Positions 28,071-39,035 of a stretch of DNA of 64,000 bases are shown here, one piece after another (the stretch's first letter is position 1; each line of letters begins with the position of its first letter). Below the pieces are notes generated by a model. The model saw only the letters and a list, made by a program, of their open reading frames with translations. It made no database searches and was not told where the DNA came from. This stretch comes from Pseudomonas sp. TH43 (GTDB lineage Bacteria > Pseudomonadota > Gammaproteobacteria > Pseudomonadales > Pseudomonadaceae), in assembly GCF_016650635.1 (NCBI RefSeq), contig NZ_JAEKFI010000001.1, positions 434,001 through 498,000 on the forward strand, given 5' to 3'. The position numbers were made by a program, and so were the translations under genes.

Positions 28071-28622
28071 ATGGCTTTACCGCTAAAGATCACCGTGCTC
28101 GCTGCGTGCATGCTGCTGGGCGCCTGCCGTAGCGACCCGATCAGCTTTCACACACTGACGCCGGTGCAACTGGGCAGCACCCGCGCTGGTGCGCAGATCC
28201 CGATTGAAGGCATCAGCGTGCCGCCGCAGGTCGACCGCCCGCAAATTGTCATCCGCCAAGGCAACAGCGGCCTGGCCATCCTGGAAACCCAATGGTGGGG
28301 CGCGAGTCTCGCCGATGAGTTGCGCAGTGCGCTGACCGATCAGCTGAGTAATACCAGCGGTCGCGGCAACGTCTCGGTGCGTATTGATGTGCAGCGCTTC
28401 GACTCGATCCCCGGCCAATACGCGCTGATCGATGCGAAATGGCGCTTGCGACCGCTGGGCGATGGCGACAACGGCCTGTTGACCTGCCGATCCACTCTGC
28501 AAACGCCATCAGGCCCGAGCATTGATGAGTTGGTCAGCGCCCAGCAGAACAACGTCAAGCGTCTGGCCGCGCTGATCAGTCAGGGCGCAGGAAACCCGCG
28601 TGTTTGCCCACCCTCCTCCTGA
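28071..28622 (+). CDS. pqiC: PqiC outer-membrane-associated lipoprotein
   Basis: A 183-residue lipoprotein: signal sequence MALPLKITVLAACMLLGAC with lipobox LLGAC (Cys19), then a DUF330/PqiC domain (PIEGISVPPQVDRPQIVIRQ, WGASLADELRSALTDQLS, VRIDVQRFDSIPGQYALIDAKWRL). It forms the outer-membrane end of the PqiB tube. Immediately downstream of pqiB. Its 3' end overlaps the convergent sensor kinase gene by 43 bp, so both stop regions are coding on both strands. Confidence 0.9.
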   Translation: MALPLKITVLAACMLLGACRSDPISFHTLTPVQLGSTRAGAQIPIEGISVPPQVDRPQIVIRQGNSGLAILETQWWGASLADELRSALTDQLSNTSGRGNVSVRIDVQRFDSIPGQYALIDAKWRLRPLGDGDNGLLTCRSTLQTPSGPSIDELVSAQQNNVKRLAALISQGAGNPRVCPPSS

Positions 28623-29884
28623 GCCAGCATCACGGTAAAACGACAGCCATTGGGCTCGCGGGTGGTGAGTTGCACCTGCCAGTGTTGCTGGCTGCAGATC
28701 CGCTGCACCAGCGACAGCCCCAGCCCAAGCCCCTCGCCGCGCTGTTGCTCGCCGCGCACGAAGGGCTGGAACATCGCGTGACGTTGCTCCTCCGGGATGC
28801 CGATGCCGCTGTCTTCGACCACAAAACTGTTGTCGCCCAGCGTCAGGCGTACGTAGCCGTGGTCGGTGTAATGCCAGGCGTTGCGCAACAGGTTGCCCAT
28901 CACCGATTGCAATAACGTCAGGTTGTACTGCTCCGCAGCGGCGTGTTGCGCGTCATAGACAAACGTCAGACCTTTCTCGCGGATCAGCTTCCCCCAGACT
29001 TCAACCTGGGCATCGGCGACTTCTTTGAGTGTGCACGCTGACTCAATGCCCATCTCTTCAGGCTTGCGCGCCAGCATCAGAAAGGTTTCCACCAATTGGC
29101 GCATTTCATCGCTGGCACGGGCGATGCGGTTGACCTGCGCGGTCGAACGAGCCTCCAGCGAGGGATTGGCCAGGAGCAACTCGCAGGAGCTGGCCAGCAC
29201 CATCAGCGGTGTGCGCAGTTCGTGGCTGACGTCGCTGGTGAAGAGTTTTTCCCGGCTCAGGGTTTGTCGCAGGCGTCCAAGTGTCTGATCGAACGACAAC
29301 GCCAGTTCGCCCACTTCATCGGCGGCGTAGTCCGGGTGCAAGGGTGGCGCCAGGTCGATGAGCTGGTCGCGATGACGAACCTGTTGTGCCAGGCGAATCA
29401 CTGGCGCCATCACCCGCCGCGCCAGCAGTCGGCCCAGCACCAGGGCGAGCATGATGCTCAGGATGAAACCGATGATCACCACAATGAACAGCAGGCGTTC
29501 GCGCTGCTCAAGACTTTCCTGGTCACGCAACAGCACATACTTGCGCCCCGCGATCGATTCGACCATCGCGTAGAAATCATCACCGTGAAATTTGATCTCC
29601 TGAAACCCTGTGGGCAGCGCAGCCAGTTGCGTGGTCATTGCCAACGGCCCCTGACCGCCCTCAACAAAGAACAGCTCGCTTTTTTCCGGCTGGTGGCTCC
29701 ATTGGCTGACATCGTCCATCGCCAGCAATCGATGCAGGCCGCCACTGAGCGTGGTGGTGGTCAACTTGCGTTCCACAAGGTGCACGGTGGCGACAATGCC
29801 CAGTGCAAACACACCGGCGACAAAAGCGCTCATCAAGGCGAATACGATCACAATCCGTTTTGTCAGGCTGTGTTTGAGATCCAT
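28580..29884 (-). CDS. Sensor histidine kinase without an adjacent response regulator
   Basis: A 434-residue membrane kinase: helix 1 (about 11-34), a short periplasmic sensor loop (about 35-130), helix 2 (about 131-152), HAMP (LARRVMAPVIRLAQQVR), the phospho-acceptor His221 in FTSDVSHELRTPLMVL, and an ATPase domain with N box NLLRNAWHYT, G1 VEDSGIGIP and G2 GEGLGLGLSL. ATG at 29882-29884 gives the usual MDLKHSLTKRI start. Neither neighbour is a response regulator, so the partner is encoded elsewhere. It is divergent from the Ais-like/ArnT genes; a link to envelope modification is possible but unproven. Confidence 0.88.
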   Translation of the reverse strand: MDLKHSLTKRIVIVFALMSAFVAGVFALGIVATVHLVERKLTTTTLSGGLHRLLAMDDVSQWSHQPEKSELFFVEGGQGPLAMTTQLAALPTGFQEIKFHGDDFYAMVESIAGRKYVLLRDQESLEQRERLLFIVVIIGFILSIMLALVLGRLLARRVMAPVIRLAQQVRHRDQLIDLAPPLHPDYAADEVGELALSFDQTLGRLRQTLSREKLFTSDVSHELRTPLMVLASSCELLLANPSLEARSTAQVNRIARASDEMRQLVETFLMLARKPEEMGIESACTLKEVADAQVEVWGKLIREKGLTFVYDAQHAAAEQYNLTLLQSVMGNLLRNAWHYTDHGYVRLTLGDNSFVVEDSGIGIPEEQRHAMFQPFVRGEQQRGEGLGLGLSLVQRICSQQHWQVQLTTREPNGCRFTVMLAQEEGGQTRGFPAP

Positions 29885-30213
29885 CCGGCTGGGCGACTCC
29901 ACTGCTGTTGTCAGGCACACAGGCAACCATAGACCAGCGCGACGCTGGCGCAAAGGCTGCAGCTTCACCTCGACCACTGCGCGATGTTAAGTCCCGCTGG
30001 CAAACAAAAACGCCATTTGCGTTTAATTATCAAATAGCCGTTTTAGTTCGAGCATTCAAACGCTCGCATTTTTTTCACATGTTCTTCACTGCGCCCCGAC
30101 GAAGCGACACGTAGTGTTCAGCCTGCATTCAAGTAGACCGTCGTAAAGTTGCTCGCTGCCTGAGCGTTACGTTGCTTTGAATGACAAGTCGAAAGTTGAA
30201 AGGGGCAACATTT
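29885..30213. promoter_or_regulatory. AT-rich divergent region between kinase and Ais-like gene
   Basis: About 330 bp, clearly AT-richer than its surroundings between 30000 and 30090 (GTTTAATTATCAAATAG, CATTTTTTTCACATG). No gene is supported. It probably carries the promoters for the kinase and for the LPS-modification genes. No convincing PhoP or PmrA box was identified. Confidence 0.4.
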
Positions 30214-30879
30214 GTGGCGCAATTATTTCAATTAAAAAGTTTATCCAAGTCACAACGATCGCCTCGTTTGCGCCTGCTCATTGCGCTGGCTTGCGTCGCC
30301 TTGGTGGCCATACTGGTCAGTGGTTTTGTCTGGTGGCCACGCTCGCCGACGGACCTTGATCACGCTGACCGGCGCATCACTGCCGAGTGGATGGGCGCGT
30401 GGCAGGCAGGCGAAGTGGTCGCGCTGGTACGTCATACCGAACGTTGTGATCGCTCAAGCAACACGTGCCTGGGGCCGGCTGACGGCATCACTCGGGCCGG
30501 CAGCCTGGCTGCCGCCGACGTCGGTCAGGGTTTTGTTCGGCTCGGCATGCAACAGGCGCAAATCGTCAGCAGCCCACTGACGCGTACGGCGCAAACCGCG
30601 CATTACATGTTCGGCTTTGAGGCCAGCACTCAAGACTGGCTTGCCACCTGTGGCCCGACCCTGCGCGACGAAATCATCGCGCACAAAACAGCGCAGCAGA
30701 ATCTCGTGCTGGTCACTCACAGTGGTTGTATCAGCGACCTGGAAAAACAGAGCGGTTTTCCCCATGCAATTGCCGCCCAATACGGCAGCGTATTGCTGGT
30801 GCGTATTAACAGTCAGCAGCAACTTACAGTCCTGGGAATCATCAACCCCGCGTTTTGGCAAACTACACTGAATAAATAA
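30214..30879 (+). CDS. Histidine phosphatase family protein (Ais/PmrG-like)
   Basis: A 221-residue protein with one N-terminal membrane helix (about 20-40) and a branch-1 histidine phosphatase domain: RHTERCD with His74, ending in [12 protein letters not shown] with the second His. The compact form and its place before an ArnT gene match Ais/PmrG, a heptose(II)-phosphate phosphatase of the LPS core in enterics. GTG at 30214 follows AAAGGGGC; an ATG at 30181 in the same frame has no good site. Removing core phosphates would complement aminoarabinose addition. Confidence 0.78.
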   Translation: MAQLFQLKSLSKSQRSPRLRLLIALACVALVAILVSGFVWWPRSPTDLDHADRRITAEWMGAWQAGEVVALVRHTERCDRSSNTCLGPADGITRAGSLAAADVGQGFVRLGMQQAQIVSSPLTRTAQTAHYMFGFEASTQDWLATCGPTLRDEIIAHKTAQQNLVLVTHSGCISDLEKQSGFPHAIAAQYGSVLLVRINSQQQLTVLGIINPAFWQTTLNK

Positions 30880-30934
30880 CGCTAAACAAACCCGAAGTTC
30901 GCACCAGACACTTCTTTCGCGCCAAGGTCCAGTC

Positions 30935-32650
30935 ATGACGTCTGATAACAAACCGCTGCGCCACGCTGCCCGGCTTTTATCGCCAGCCCCGTCGATAATC
31001 GAGCGCTGGGCCATCCCGGGGCTGATTTTCGCCTTCGTGCTGTTTTATCTGTTGCCACTGATGAGCCACGGTTTGTGGATCCCCGATGAAACCCGCTATG
31101 GCCAGATCAGCCAGGAAATGCTTCTGAGCGGCAACTGGGTTGCGCCGCACTTCATGGGCATTCGCTACTTCGAAAAACCGATTGCCGGTTACTGGATGAT
31201 CGCCATCGGTCAGGCGATTTTCGGCGACAACCTGTTTGGCGTGCGCATCGCTTCGGCCCTGAGTACCGGCGCCAGCGTCTGGCTGACTTACCTGATGGCG
31301 CGGCGTTTGTGGAACAGCCCGCGCATCAGTGCCGCCTGCGCCTTGCTGTACATGAGTTTCGGCCTGATCGCCGGCCAGGCGGGTTATGCCAACCTCGATC
31401 CGCAGTTCACCTTGTGGGTCAACCTCAGTCTGGTCGCGGTGTGGTTTGCCATCGACAGTCGTACACCGCGCGCACGGCTGGGCAGTTGGGCCATGTTGGG
31501 CGCGGCGTGTGGCATGGGCCTGATGACCAAAGGGTTTCTCGCGCTGTTGCTGCCGGTACTGATCGCCGTGCCCTACATGATCTGGCAGCGGCGCTTCGGC
31601 GAATTGCTGCGTTACGGCCCCGTCGCCGTACTGGTCGCGGCGCTGGTGAGCGTACCGTGGGCGCTGGCCGTGCATTATCGCGAGCCGGACTTCTGGCGGT
31701 TTTTCTTCTGGCATGAACACATTCGCCGGTTTGCCGCGGGCGACGATGCCCAGCATGCACGACCATGGTGGTTCTATCTGCCGTTGTTGTTCGCCTCGAC
31801 GTTGCCGTGGGCGGTGTTGCTGCCCGCGACGCTGGTCCGCACCTGGCGCGAAAAACGTCAGCCGAAAATCGCCTTTCTGGCGCTGTGGTTTCTGCTGCCG
31901 CTGGCGTTTTTCAGCCTGAGCAGCGGCAAGTTGCCGACCTACATCATGCCGTGCCTGCTGCCGCTGGCCCTATTGATGGGGCACACCGTGGTCAGTTGGC
32001 TGGAGCAACGCAACACCCGGGTTTTACGCCTCAACGGCATCATCAACACGGTGCTGGCGAGTGTCGCGCTGGTTGCCCTTATCTATCTGCAAGCCAGCAA
32101 AGAGATCTACGAAAACACCGAGATGTTCAGCCTGTCGCTGGTGTTTATCGTGCTGATCGGCTGGATCATCGCCAACGCTCTGCAAGTCATGCGGCCACTG
32201 ACGTTGTGGGCGATGCCGGCGCTCGGCATCGGTTTGTTGATCGCGTTGCTGCCGGCAGCGATGCCAGCGCAGATCGTCAACAGCAAAATGCCTGACCAGT
32301 TTATTGCCGAACATCAGCAGGCGTTGAGCGAAACCTCCTCGCTGCTGAGCAATGACCTGGGCGCTGCCTCGGCACTGGCGTGGCGCTTGAAGCGGCCACA
32401 AGTGGACTTGTACAACACCGTGGGCGAACTGAAGTACGGCCTCGACGATCCGGCGATGGCTGCACGCAAAGTCGGCATGGAGGATGTCGGGCAATGGATG
32501 ACCGAAGCCCGCAAAAAAGGCTCGGTCGGTGTGCTGATGCGCGTCAACAGTACCCAGGAGGCGCAAGAGCTTGAGTTGCTGCCGGTGGACGGCAAGCACT
32601 ACCAGCGTGGCAACCTGCAAATCTACATTTTTGCCAAGAGCCAGCCATGA
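30935..32650 (+). CDS. arnT: ArnT-type lipid A 4-amino-4-deoxy-L-arabinose transferase (copy 1)
   Basis: A 571-residue GT39-fold integral membrane protein with about 12 helices, then a periplasmic C-terminal domain. Early ArnT landmarks are [25 protein letters not shown] (periplasmic loop with catalytic Asp/Glu) and [17 protein letters not shown]. It is strikingly similar along its length to the copy at 44403, so the two are paralogues. ArnT moves aminoarabinose from undecaprenyl phosphate to lipid A phosphates and gives cationic-peptide resistance. It follows the Ais-like gene and overlaps the next GT39 gene by 4 bp. Confidence 0.9.
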   Translation: MTSDNKPLRHAARLLSPAPSIIERWAIPGLIFAFVLFYLLPLMSHGLWIPDETRYGQISQEMLLSGNWVAPHFMGIRYFEKPIAGYWMIAIGQAIFGDNLFGVRIASALSTGASVWLTYLMARRLWNSPRISAACALLYMSFGLIAGQAGYANLDPQFTLWVNLSLVAVWFAIDSRTPRARLGSWAMLGAACGMGLMTKGFLALLLPVLIAVPYMIWQRRFGELLRYGPVAVLVAALVSVPWALAVHYREPDFWRFFFWHEHIRRFAAGDDAQHARPWWFYLPLLFASTLPWAVLLPATLVRTWREKRQPKIAFLALWFLLPLAFFSLSSGKLPTYIMPCLLPLALLMGHTVVSWLEQRNTRVLRLNGIINTVLASVALVALIYLQASKEIYENTEMFSLSLVFIVLIGWIIANALQVMRPLTLWAMPALGIGLLIALLPAAMPAQIVNSKMPDQFIAEHQQALSETSSLLSNDLGAASALAWRLKRPQVDLYNTVGELKYGLDDPAMAARKVGMEDVGQWMTEARKKGSVGVLMRVNSTQEAQELELLPVDGKHYQRGNLQIYIFAKSQP

Positions 32651-34164
32651 CCGCGAAGGCAAATGAGCGCAAGGCGTTATTGCTTCTGCTGGCCTCCACT
32701 GCCCTCATGCTGTTGTTCGGACTGGGCAGTCGCGAACTCTGGGGCGCAGAAACCCGCTGGGCCAACATCGCATTGCAGATGCTGCAAAGCGGCGACTATT
32801 TCGATCCTTATCTCAAGGGCGGGCCTTATTACGACAAACCCTTGCTGTCGTATTGGCTGATTACCGCCAGCGCTTGGCTGACGGGCGGTCTGGGGCCGTG
32901 GTCGCTGCGTTTGTCTTCGGTCATCGCCGCGTGGTTGAGCGTGTGGCTGGTGTATTTGCTCGGCGAGCAGCTGTTTCGCAAAGGCACCGGACTGATTGCC
33001 GGCTGGATGCTGGCGACGACCTTCTATTTCGTCTTCTGGGCACGGGTTGCGACGGCGGACGTCCTGACCGTGTGCGGCGTGCTCGCGGCCGTCTGGTGGT
33101 ATTGGCGCGGGCCGGACGACACCCGGCTAGGACGCTATGTGGTGTTCTTCGGATTGTTGTCGCTGACCTCACTGTTCAAAGGCCTCATCGGTTTTATCTT
33201 GCCGGGGCTGGTGTTGCTGCCCCACCTGCTCCATGACGGCCGCTGGAAACGCCACCTCAATCTGCGCCTGTGCATGGCGCTGCTGATTGCCGGGGCGTTT
33301 TACATGCTGCCGTTCCTGCTGTCCCACCTGTATGGCGCGCCGAACTACGGGGAGAGCGGCCTGGGACTGGTGCTACGGGAAAACGTCGTGCGGTTTTTCC
33401 AGCCATTCGACAACATCGGGCCGATTTACACCTACTTGCTGTACTTGCCGATTTACACCTTGCCTTGGGCCCCGTGCTGGTTGATTGCATTGTGGGTCGC
33501 GATAAAAAACTGGCGGCAGATCGAACCGAATACCCGCTGGCTGATTCAGGGACTTGCCCTGCTGTTGATCTTCTTCACCGCCAGCGGCAGCCGTCGCAGC
33601 TATTACGTGCTGCCATTGGTGCCGTTCGCGCAATTGCTCGGCGCCTGGTGGATCACGCGACGCATGGCCCTGCGCAACGTCGAAGGGCGCGGACTGACAA
33701 TCGGCTTCGCTATCGCCACCGCTGTATTGGTTGGCGTACTCGGCGTGCTGTATCCCTGGACCAACAGCGGTGGCGGCGTGATCCGCTTTGGCGAAACCGT
33801 GCGCGAACAAGCCGGCCGACAGGCACCGCTGGATCAGTGGCGCATGGTCATGGTCGAGGTCGACAACAAAGTGCCGATGTACCTGCAAACCGGCGGTGCG
33901 CCTTTCTATTACGTGGCAGAAACCGAGGACTTCCCGCGCACCGGCAACAGCGCGGCGATGATCGCCTGGCTCGAACGCACCAGCGGCCAGCCGTGGAATC
34001 CGCAGCGCACCATCATCGTCGCTCAATACCGCAAGGGTGACCCGCTGCCGCTCGACTACCTCAGCGCCGACCACCAGGTCATCACCACCACCGCCACTCG
34101 CGGCGAACAAGTCTTCCATGGCCGCGAAGACCAGAGCGTCGCCTACCTCCCCAATCCCTCCTGA
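32647..34164 (+). CDS. GT39-family membrane glycosyltransferase
   Basis: A 505-residue integral membrane glycosyltransferase (dolichyl-phosphate-mannose mannosyltransferase/ArnT superfamily). [48 protein letters not shown] holds the conserved loop-1 acidic motif and substrate loop; roughly 10-12 helices and a soluble C-terminus follow. It is more divergent than the two ArnT copies. Coupled to arnT copy 1 by ATGA. It probably adds a sugar from a polyprenyl-phosphate donor to an envelope glycan; donor and acceptor are unknown. Confidence 0.85.
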   Translation: MTAKANERKALLLLLASTALMLLFGLGSRELWGAETRWANIALQMLQSGDYFDPYLKGGPYYDKPLLSYWLITASAWLTGGLGPWSLRLSSVIAAWLSVWLVYLLGEQLFRKGTGLIAGWMLATTFYFVFWARVATADVLTVCGVLAAVWWYWRGPDDTRLGRYVVFFGLLSLTSLFKGLIGFILPGLVLLPHLLHDGRWKRHLNLRLCMALLIAGAFYMLPFLLSHLYGAPNYGESGLGLVLRENVVRFFQPFDNIGPIYTYLLYLPIYTLPWAPCWLIALWVAIKNWRQIEPNTRWLIQGLALLLIFFTASGSRRSYYVLPLVPFAQLLGAWWITRRMALRNVEGRGLTIGFAIATAVLVGVLGVLYPWTNSGGGVIRFGETVREQAGRQAPLDQWRMVMVEVDNKVPMYLQTGGAPFYYVAETEDFPRTGNSAAMIAWLERTSGQPWNPQRTIIVAQYRKGDPLPLDYLSADHQVITTTATRGEQVFHGREDQSVAYLPNPS

Positions 34165-34301
34165 AAGCATGACGCTGGATGACGCACGGCAATCGTGCGT
34201 CACCGAGTCGCTGCTAATCTGAATGGCAATGACATGTATTAACGGTTTGTTTGACGTTTTTTTCTCATTTGCTTCTCTACATTGCCGGCGGCCCAACATA
34301 T

Positions 34302-34320
34302 GCAAATCATTCGCATTGAG
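34302..34320 (+). promoter_or_regulatory. Putative Fur box upstream of the iron ABC transporter
   Basis: GCAAATCATTCGCATTGAG resembles the Pseudomonas Fur consensus (GCAAATGATTCTCATTTGC-like), with AAT.ATT..CATT triplets. It lies 55 bp before the binding-protein start, so iron repression is plausible. Confidence 0.45.
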
Positions 34321-34374
34321 GTCCGCGCGCGAATGCCTGCACATAACGTCTGAAAAATCAGGAGCGTTCTCGAC

Positions 34375-35388
34375 ATGAATCCACTGTTTCCGTCCTTTCT
34401 GAAGCGCGCGTTGCTGGCCACTGCCCTGCTCGCTGCCGGTCAGGCCTTTGCGGCCGACAGCGTTGGCCTGGTGGTCTACAACGCCCAGCACGAAAGCCTG
34501 ACCAAGGCCTGGGTGGCCGGGTTTACCGAAGAAACCGGCATCCCGGTGACGATCCGCAATGGCGATGACACCGAGATGGGCAACCAACTGGTGCAGGAAG
34601 GCGCGGCATCACCGGCGGACGTGTTTCTCACCGAAAACTCACCGGCCATGGTCTTGGTCGACAACGCCAAGCTGTTTGCCCCGATCGCCCCGGCGACCCT
34701 GGAACAAGTCGATTCGGCCTACCGCCCGGCCCACGGCCAATGGGTCGGCATCGCCGCCCGCTCCACCGTGTTCGTCTACAACCCGGCCAAACTGGCTGAA
34801 AAAGACCTGCCAAAATCCTTGCTCGACCTTGCCAGACCCGAATGGAAAGGTCGCTGGGCCGCCTCCCCGGCAGGTGCTGATTTCCAGGCCATCGTCGCTG
34901 CCGTGCTGGAGCAGAAAGGCGAAGCCGCCACCCTCGACTGGCTCAAAGCAATGAAGACCAACGCCACCGTGTATCGCGGCAACAGCGCGGTGCTCAAAGC
35001 GGTGAGCGCCGGGCAGATCGACAGCGGCGTGATCTACCACTATTACAGCTTCGTCGATCAGTCCAAGACCGGCGAAAACAGTAACAACACCAAACTGCAC
35101 TACTTCAAGCATCAGGACCCGGGCGCGTTTGTCAGCACCTCGGGCGCCGGCGTGCTGGCCTCCAGCAAACACCCGCAGGAAGCGCAGGCACTCGTCAAAT
35201 ACATCACCGGTAAAGAAGGCCAGGAGATACTCCACAGCGGCACGTCCTTTGAGTACGCCGTCGGCAAGGACGCGCAGTCCAATCCGCAACTGGTGCCCCT
35301 CAAAGACCTCGATGCGCCGAAAGTCGATGCGTCAAAACTCGACAGCAAAAAAGCCGTCGAGCTGATGACCCAGGCCGGAATCCTGTAA
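34375..35388 (+). CDS. Ferric iron ABC transporter substrate-binding protein (FbpA-like)
   Basis: A 337-residue periplasmic ferric-binding protein. The signal peptide ends at about residue 25 (AAGQAFA), followed by GLVVYNAQHESLTKAWVAGFTEETGIPVTIRNGDD. The GVIYHYYSFVDQ stretch supplies the iron-ligating tyrosines of the FbpA/SfuA family, and ENSPAMVLVD is the usual second contact region. First gene of a three-gene operon; the permease starts directly after its stop codon. Confidence 0.9.
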   Translation: MNPLFPSFLKRALLATALLAAGQAFAADSVGLVVYNAQHESLTKAWVAGFTEETGIPVTIRNGDDTEMGNQLVQEGAASPADVFLTENSPAMVLVDNAKLFAPIAPATLEQVDSAYRPAHGQWVGIAARSTVFVYNPAKLAEKDLPKSLLDLARPEWKGRWAASPAGADFQAIVAAVLEQKGEAATLDWLKAMKTNATVYRGNSAVLKAVSAGQIDSGVIYHYYSFVDQSKTGENSNNTKLHYFKHQDPGAFVSTSGAGVLASSKHPQEAQALVKYITGKEGQEILHSGTSFEYAVGKDAQSNPQLVPLKDLDAPKVDASKLDSKKAVELMTQAGIL

Positions 35389-36987
35389 GTGCTCCCGGAA
35401 AACTTGCCGGCGCAAGTTGCTGCGGCCTCATCCGCCCACCTGCCCCGCAGCGCCCGCACCCTCACAGGGCGCGGGCGCTCGTGGGTGGTGGCGTTGGCGA
35501 TCAGCGTTTCACTGTTGTCGCTGCTGCCGATCGCGTTTGTGATCGGTGTGTCGTGGGCCACCGGCTGGGCAACCATCGAAGCCTTGGTATTTCGCCCGCG
35601 GGTCGCGGAGTTACTGATCAACACCGTGCTGTTGGTGCTGTTCACCCTGCCCCTGTGCATCGTACTCGGCACTACACTGGCCTGGTTGACCGAACGCACC
35701 AACCTGCCCGGCCGGCGCTGGTGGTCATTACTGGCCGTGGCGCCGCTGGCGGTGCCGGCGTTCGTCCACAGTTATGCATGGGTCAGTCTGATTCCCTCGA
35801 TTCACGGTTTGCCGGCCGGTGTGCTGGTGTCGGTGATCGCCTATTTTCCGTTTCTCTATCTGCCGATTGCGGCGACCTTGCGGCGTCTCGATCCGGCCAT
35901 CGAGGATGTCGCCGAATCCCTTGGCCTGAAGCCCTGGGCGGTGTTTTTCCGGGTGGTGTTGCCACAGTTGCGCCTGGCCATCTGTGGCGGTGCGCTGCTG
36001 GTGGGGTTACATCTGTTGGCCGAATACGGCCTCTACGCGATGATTCGCTTCGACACCTTCACCACGGCGATTTTCGATCAGTTCAAATCGACCTTCAACG
36101 GCCCGGCCGCGAACATGCTCGCCGGCGTATTAGCGTTATGTTGTCTGGCGATGCTCACCGTCGAGTCCGCCGCCCGTGGCAAGGCACGGTATGCCCGCGT
36201 CGGCTCTGGCAGCGCTCGCGAACAACGCACCGTGCTGTTAGGCAAAGGCACCGTCGCCCTCGGCCTGAGCCTGCAAACCCTGACCTGTCTACTGGCCCTC
36301 GGCGTGCCGTTGCTGACGCTCGGCCGCTGGCTGATCGCTGGTGGCCTCGACGTCTGGGAAGGTGGCGAGCTCCTGCCTGCGTTGCTGCAAACCCTGTCGT
36401 TCGGCGTGGCTGGCGCGGTGTTGACCAGCCTGGCGGCAATTCCGATTGCGTGGCTGTCGATTCGTGCGCCGGGTAAATTGCAGCGCCTGCTGGAAGGCTG
36501 CAACTACATCACCAGTTCATTGCCGGGGATTGTCGTGGCGCTGGCATTGGTGACCGTGACCATCCACTACGCCCGGCCGATCTACCAGACGACCATCACC
36601 GTGCTGTTGGCTTATTTGCTGATGTTCCTGCCGCGCGCGCTGGTCAGCCTGCGCGCCGGTTTCGCCCAGGCACCGGTCGAACTGGAGAACATCGCGCAAA
36701 GCCTCGGCCGCTCGCCGCTGCGCGCGTTGTGGCTGATCACTTTGCGTTTGGCCGCACCGGGGGCTGCTGCGGGTGCAGCGCTGGTGTTTCTGGCGATCAC
36801 CAATGAATTGACCGCGACCTTGCTGCTCGCCCCCAACGGTACGCGCACCCTCGCTACCGGCTTCTGGGCCATGACCAGCGAAATCGACTACGCCGCCGCC
36901 GCGCCTTATGCGCTGCTGATGGTTCTGCTGTCGCTGCCGCTGACGGCCATCCTCTATCACCAATCCAGGCGCACCGCTGGCCGATGA
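35389..36987 (+). CDS. Ferric iron ABC transporter permease (FbpB-like, fused double permease)
   Basis: A 532-residue permease with about 12 helices and two ABC-permease (EAA) modules in one chain, as in FbpB/SfuB. EAA-like loops are [24 protein letters not shown] and [24 protein letters not shown]. The start is a GTG right after the binding-protein stop. Its stop overlaps the ATPase start (ATGA). Confidence 0.9.
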   Translation: MLPENLPAQVAAASSAHLPRSARTLTGRGRSWVVALAISVSLLSLLPIAFVIGVSWATGWATIEALVFRPRVAELLINTVLLVLFTLPLCIVLGTTLAWLTERTNLPGRRWWSLLAVAPLAVPAFVHSYAWVSLIPSIHGLPAGVLVSVIAYFPFLYLPIAATLRRLDPAIEDVAESLGLKPWAVFFRVVLPQLRLAICGGALLVGLHLLAEYGLYAMIRFDTFTTAIFDQFKSTFNGPAANMLAGVLALCCLAMLTVESAARGKARYARVGSGSAREQRTVLLGKGTVALGLSLQTLTCLLALGVPLLTLGRWLIAGGLDVWEGGELLPALLQTLSFGVAGAVLTSLAAIPIAWLSIRAPGKLQRLLEGCNYITSSLPGIVVALALVTVTIHYARPIYQTTITVLLAYLLMFLPRALVSLRAGFAQAPVELENIAQSLGRSPLRALWLITLRLAAPGAAAGAALVFLAITNELTATLLLAPNGTRTLATGFWAMTSEIDYAAAAPYALLMVLLSLPLTAILYHQSRRTAGR

Positions 36988-38042
36988 ACGCACTCGAACT
37001 GATTTCTCTGAGCAAATCCTTTGGCGCACAGAAAGCGCTGGATAACATCTGCCTGACCGTCCCGACCGGCAGCCGCACGGTCATCGTCGGCCCCTCTGGC
37101 TCCGGCAAAACCACGCTGTTGCGGATGATCGCCGGTTTCGAATTCCCCGATGCCGGCAGCCTGACCCTCAACGGTCAGGTGCTAGTCGACAACAGTCACG
37201 CGGTGCCCGCCTATCAGCGGCAAATCGGCTACGTGCCGCAGGACGGCGCACTGTTTCCGCACATGACCGTTGCCGCCAATATCGGCTTCGGGCTGGCACT
37301 GACGGGCGCAGCGCGGAACGAGCGCATTGCGCAGTTGATGGACAGCGTTGCGCTGGACGCCAACATGGCGGGTCGCTGGCCGCATGAACTTTCCGGCGGC
37401 CAGCAGCAGCGGGTTGCGCTCGCCCGGGCATTGGCTCAGCAGCCACGATTGATGCTGCTCGATGAACCGTTTTCCGCGCTCGACACCGGCCTGCGCAGCG
37501 CCATGCGCAAAATGGTCGCACGGCTGCTCGAAGGCGCTGGCGTGACCACCATTCTGGTGACCCACGATCAGGGCGAGGCGTTGTCGTTTGCCGACCAACT
37601 GGCGGTCATGCGTGCCGGGCGGCTGGTGCAATCGGGGCATCCGATGGACCTCTATCGCTACCCGGACGACGAACAGACCGCGCACTTCCTCGGTGAAGCC
37701 GTGGTGATGCCTGCCCGCATCGAATCCGGCGTGGCTCACTGTGACCTCGGCCCGGTGCCGGTGAACAGCAACGGTTTTATCGGCGATGCGCAGATCATGC
37801 TGCGCCCCGAGCAACTGCAAGTGTCCGACGCAGTGATCGGCACCCAAGGCTGTCACGCCGTGGTCACTGAGCGCGACTTCGCCGGCAACACCTGCACACT
37901 GACGGTCGAACTGTGCTCAGCCACCCAGCAGCGCTCAGGCCGTTCGCTGCTGGTGCGCAGCTCCGGCATGCACGCGCCATCGGCCGGCAGCGCGGTGCAG
38001 CTATCGGTGCTCGGCGCCGCCCATGTATTGGATATGCCCTGA
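36984..38042 (+). CDS. Ferric iron ABC transporter ATP-binding protein (FbpC-like)
   Basis: A 352-residue ABC ATPase: Walker [14 protein letters not shown] (about 35-47), Q-loop [19 protein letters not shown], signature [15 protein letters not shown] (about 135-149), Walker [13 protein letters not shown], and switch His in [15 protein letters not shown]. It has a C-terminal TOBE-like domain, as in FbpC. Completes a Fe3+ importer with the two upstream genes. The stop codon directly abuts that of the convergent recombinase gene, leaving no room for a separate terminator. Confidence 0.93.
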   Translation: MNALELISLSKSFGAQKALDNICLTVPTGSRTVIVGPSGSGKTTLLRMIAGFEFPDAGSLTLNGQVLVDNSHAVPAYQRQIGYVPQDGALFPHMTVAANIGFGLALTGAARNERIAQLMDSVALDANMAGRWPHELSGGQQQRVALARALAQQPRLMLLDEPFSALDTGLRSAMRKMVARLLEGAGVTTILVTHDQGEALSFADQLAVMRAGRLVQSGHPMDLYRYPDDEQTAHFLGEAVVMPARIESGVAHCDLGPVPVNSNGFIGDAQIMLRPEQLQVSDAVIGTQGCHAVVTERDFAGNTCTLTVELCSATQQRSGRSLLVRSSGMHAPSAGSAVQLSVLGAAHVLDMP

Positions 38043-39035
38043 TCAGAGATCGAAACGATCCACCGCACGCCGCCGCTCGTTGTCGTCACGCACATCGTAG
38101 TTGGCAGTGGTCTGGATATTGCTGTGGTGTGCCAGCTTCTGCGCGATCGACAGATCGTGCTCTTCGATGACCCGCGTGATGAACGAACGACGGAAGTCGT
38201 GGGGCATGATCTTCACCCCGACCTGTGTACCGCGCTGGCGAGCGATGTAGTAGATCGCGTGCTTGGTGATGCGCTCACGGGTGATATGGCTGCCGCGACG
38301 AATGCGGTTGAACAGAAACCCATCGTCACTCTCGCCTTCCTTGAGCTGCGAACGACGCAGTTCCAGCCAGGCATCGAGTTTGGCGAAGGCCCAGGCGGGC
38401 GCGTACTTGATCAGTTGCTTGTTGCCCTTGCCAGTGACGGTCAGGCTGCGTTCGCGGAAGTCGACCTGATCCAGATCCAGGTCCACTGACTCCGACTTGC
38501 GCATCCCGGTGCCATACAGCAGCGCAATCACCGCAGCGTCGCGCAGCCCTTGCGGTCGCGGGTCAGCGGCGCAGACTTCCATCAGCTCGTGAATCAGCGT
38601 GCGCTTCAGATTGCGTCCTTGCGACAGGCGTGTCCCGGCAATGCCTTTCACCGAGCGCATCTTCAACAGGTGATCCTGACTGATCAGGCTCATGCGCCAG
38701 GCTTCGTTCATGACCCCGCGTACCGCATTGACATACAGCGAAGACGTATTCGGCGCGTAATTGTCTTCGCGTAAAGCGGCGACCAAGGCGACAACATCTT
38801 CAGGTTGTAATGCATGCCAGGGAATGTCCTCGACATTCATGTCTTCAAAACCGAGGCGGTCGGCAGCGTCTTGCAAGACATAACGCATGGTCAACTGACT
38901 GGAAGGCGCCAGGCGCGCCAGATACAGCGTCATCGGATTGGTTTTGCGGGTTTCCTGCGGGACAGCGGACAAGTCAATCAAACGTAAAGGCCTTGAGTAA
39001 AAACAATTCAATACACTAACTAACAACTGCAACAT
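38043..39035 (-). CDS. Tyrosine recombinase / site-specific integrase
   Basis: A 330-residue phage-integrase-family recombinase: an N-terminal SAM-like DNA-binding part (about 40-135, DVVALVAALREDNYAPNTSSLYVNAVRGVM) and a catalytic domain with Arg in YGTGMRKSE, Lys in TGKGNKQ, H-x-x-R in MPHDFRRSFITR, His in LAHHSNIQTTANY, and the tyrosine nucleophile in TANYDV. The start is uncertain: ATG at 39035 abuts GGGGA with no spacing, and an in-frame TTG lies further in. No excisionase, other phage gene or obvious att duplication is nearby, so it is a stand-alone recombinase. Confidence 0.87.
   Translation of the reverse strand: MLQLLVSVLNCFYSRPLRLIDLSAVPQETRKTNPMTLYLARLAPSSQLTMRYVLQDAADRLGFEDMNVEDIPWHALQPEDVVALVAALREDNYAPNTSSLYVNAVRGVMNEAWRMSLISQDHLLKMRSVKGIAGTRLSQGRNLKRTLIHELMEVCAADPRPQGLRDAAVIALLYGTGMRKSESVDLDLDQVDFRERSLTVTGKGNKQLIKYAPAWAFAKLDAWLELRRSQLKEGESDDGFLFNRIRRGSHITRERITKHAIYYIARQRGTQVGVKIMPHDFRRSFITRVIEEHDLSIAQKLAHHSNIQTTANYDVRDDNERRRAVDRFDL

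Noticed and set aside
38043..39035. Prophage or integrative element marked by the recombinase
   Set aside because: No phage structural, replication or excision genes are nearby, the flanking operons look intact, and no att-type direct repeat was seen.
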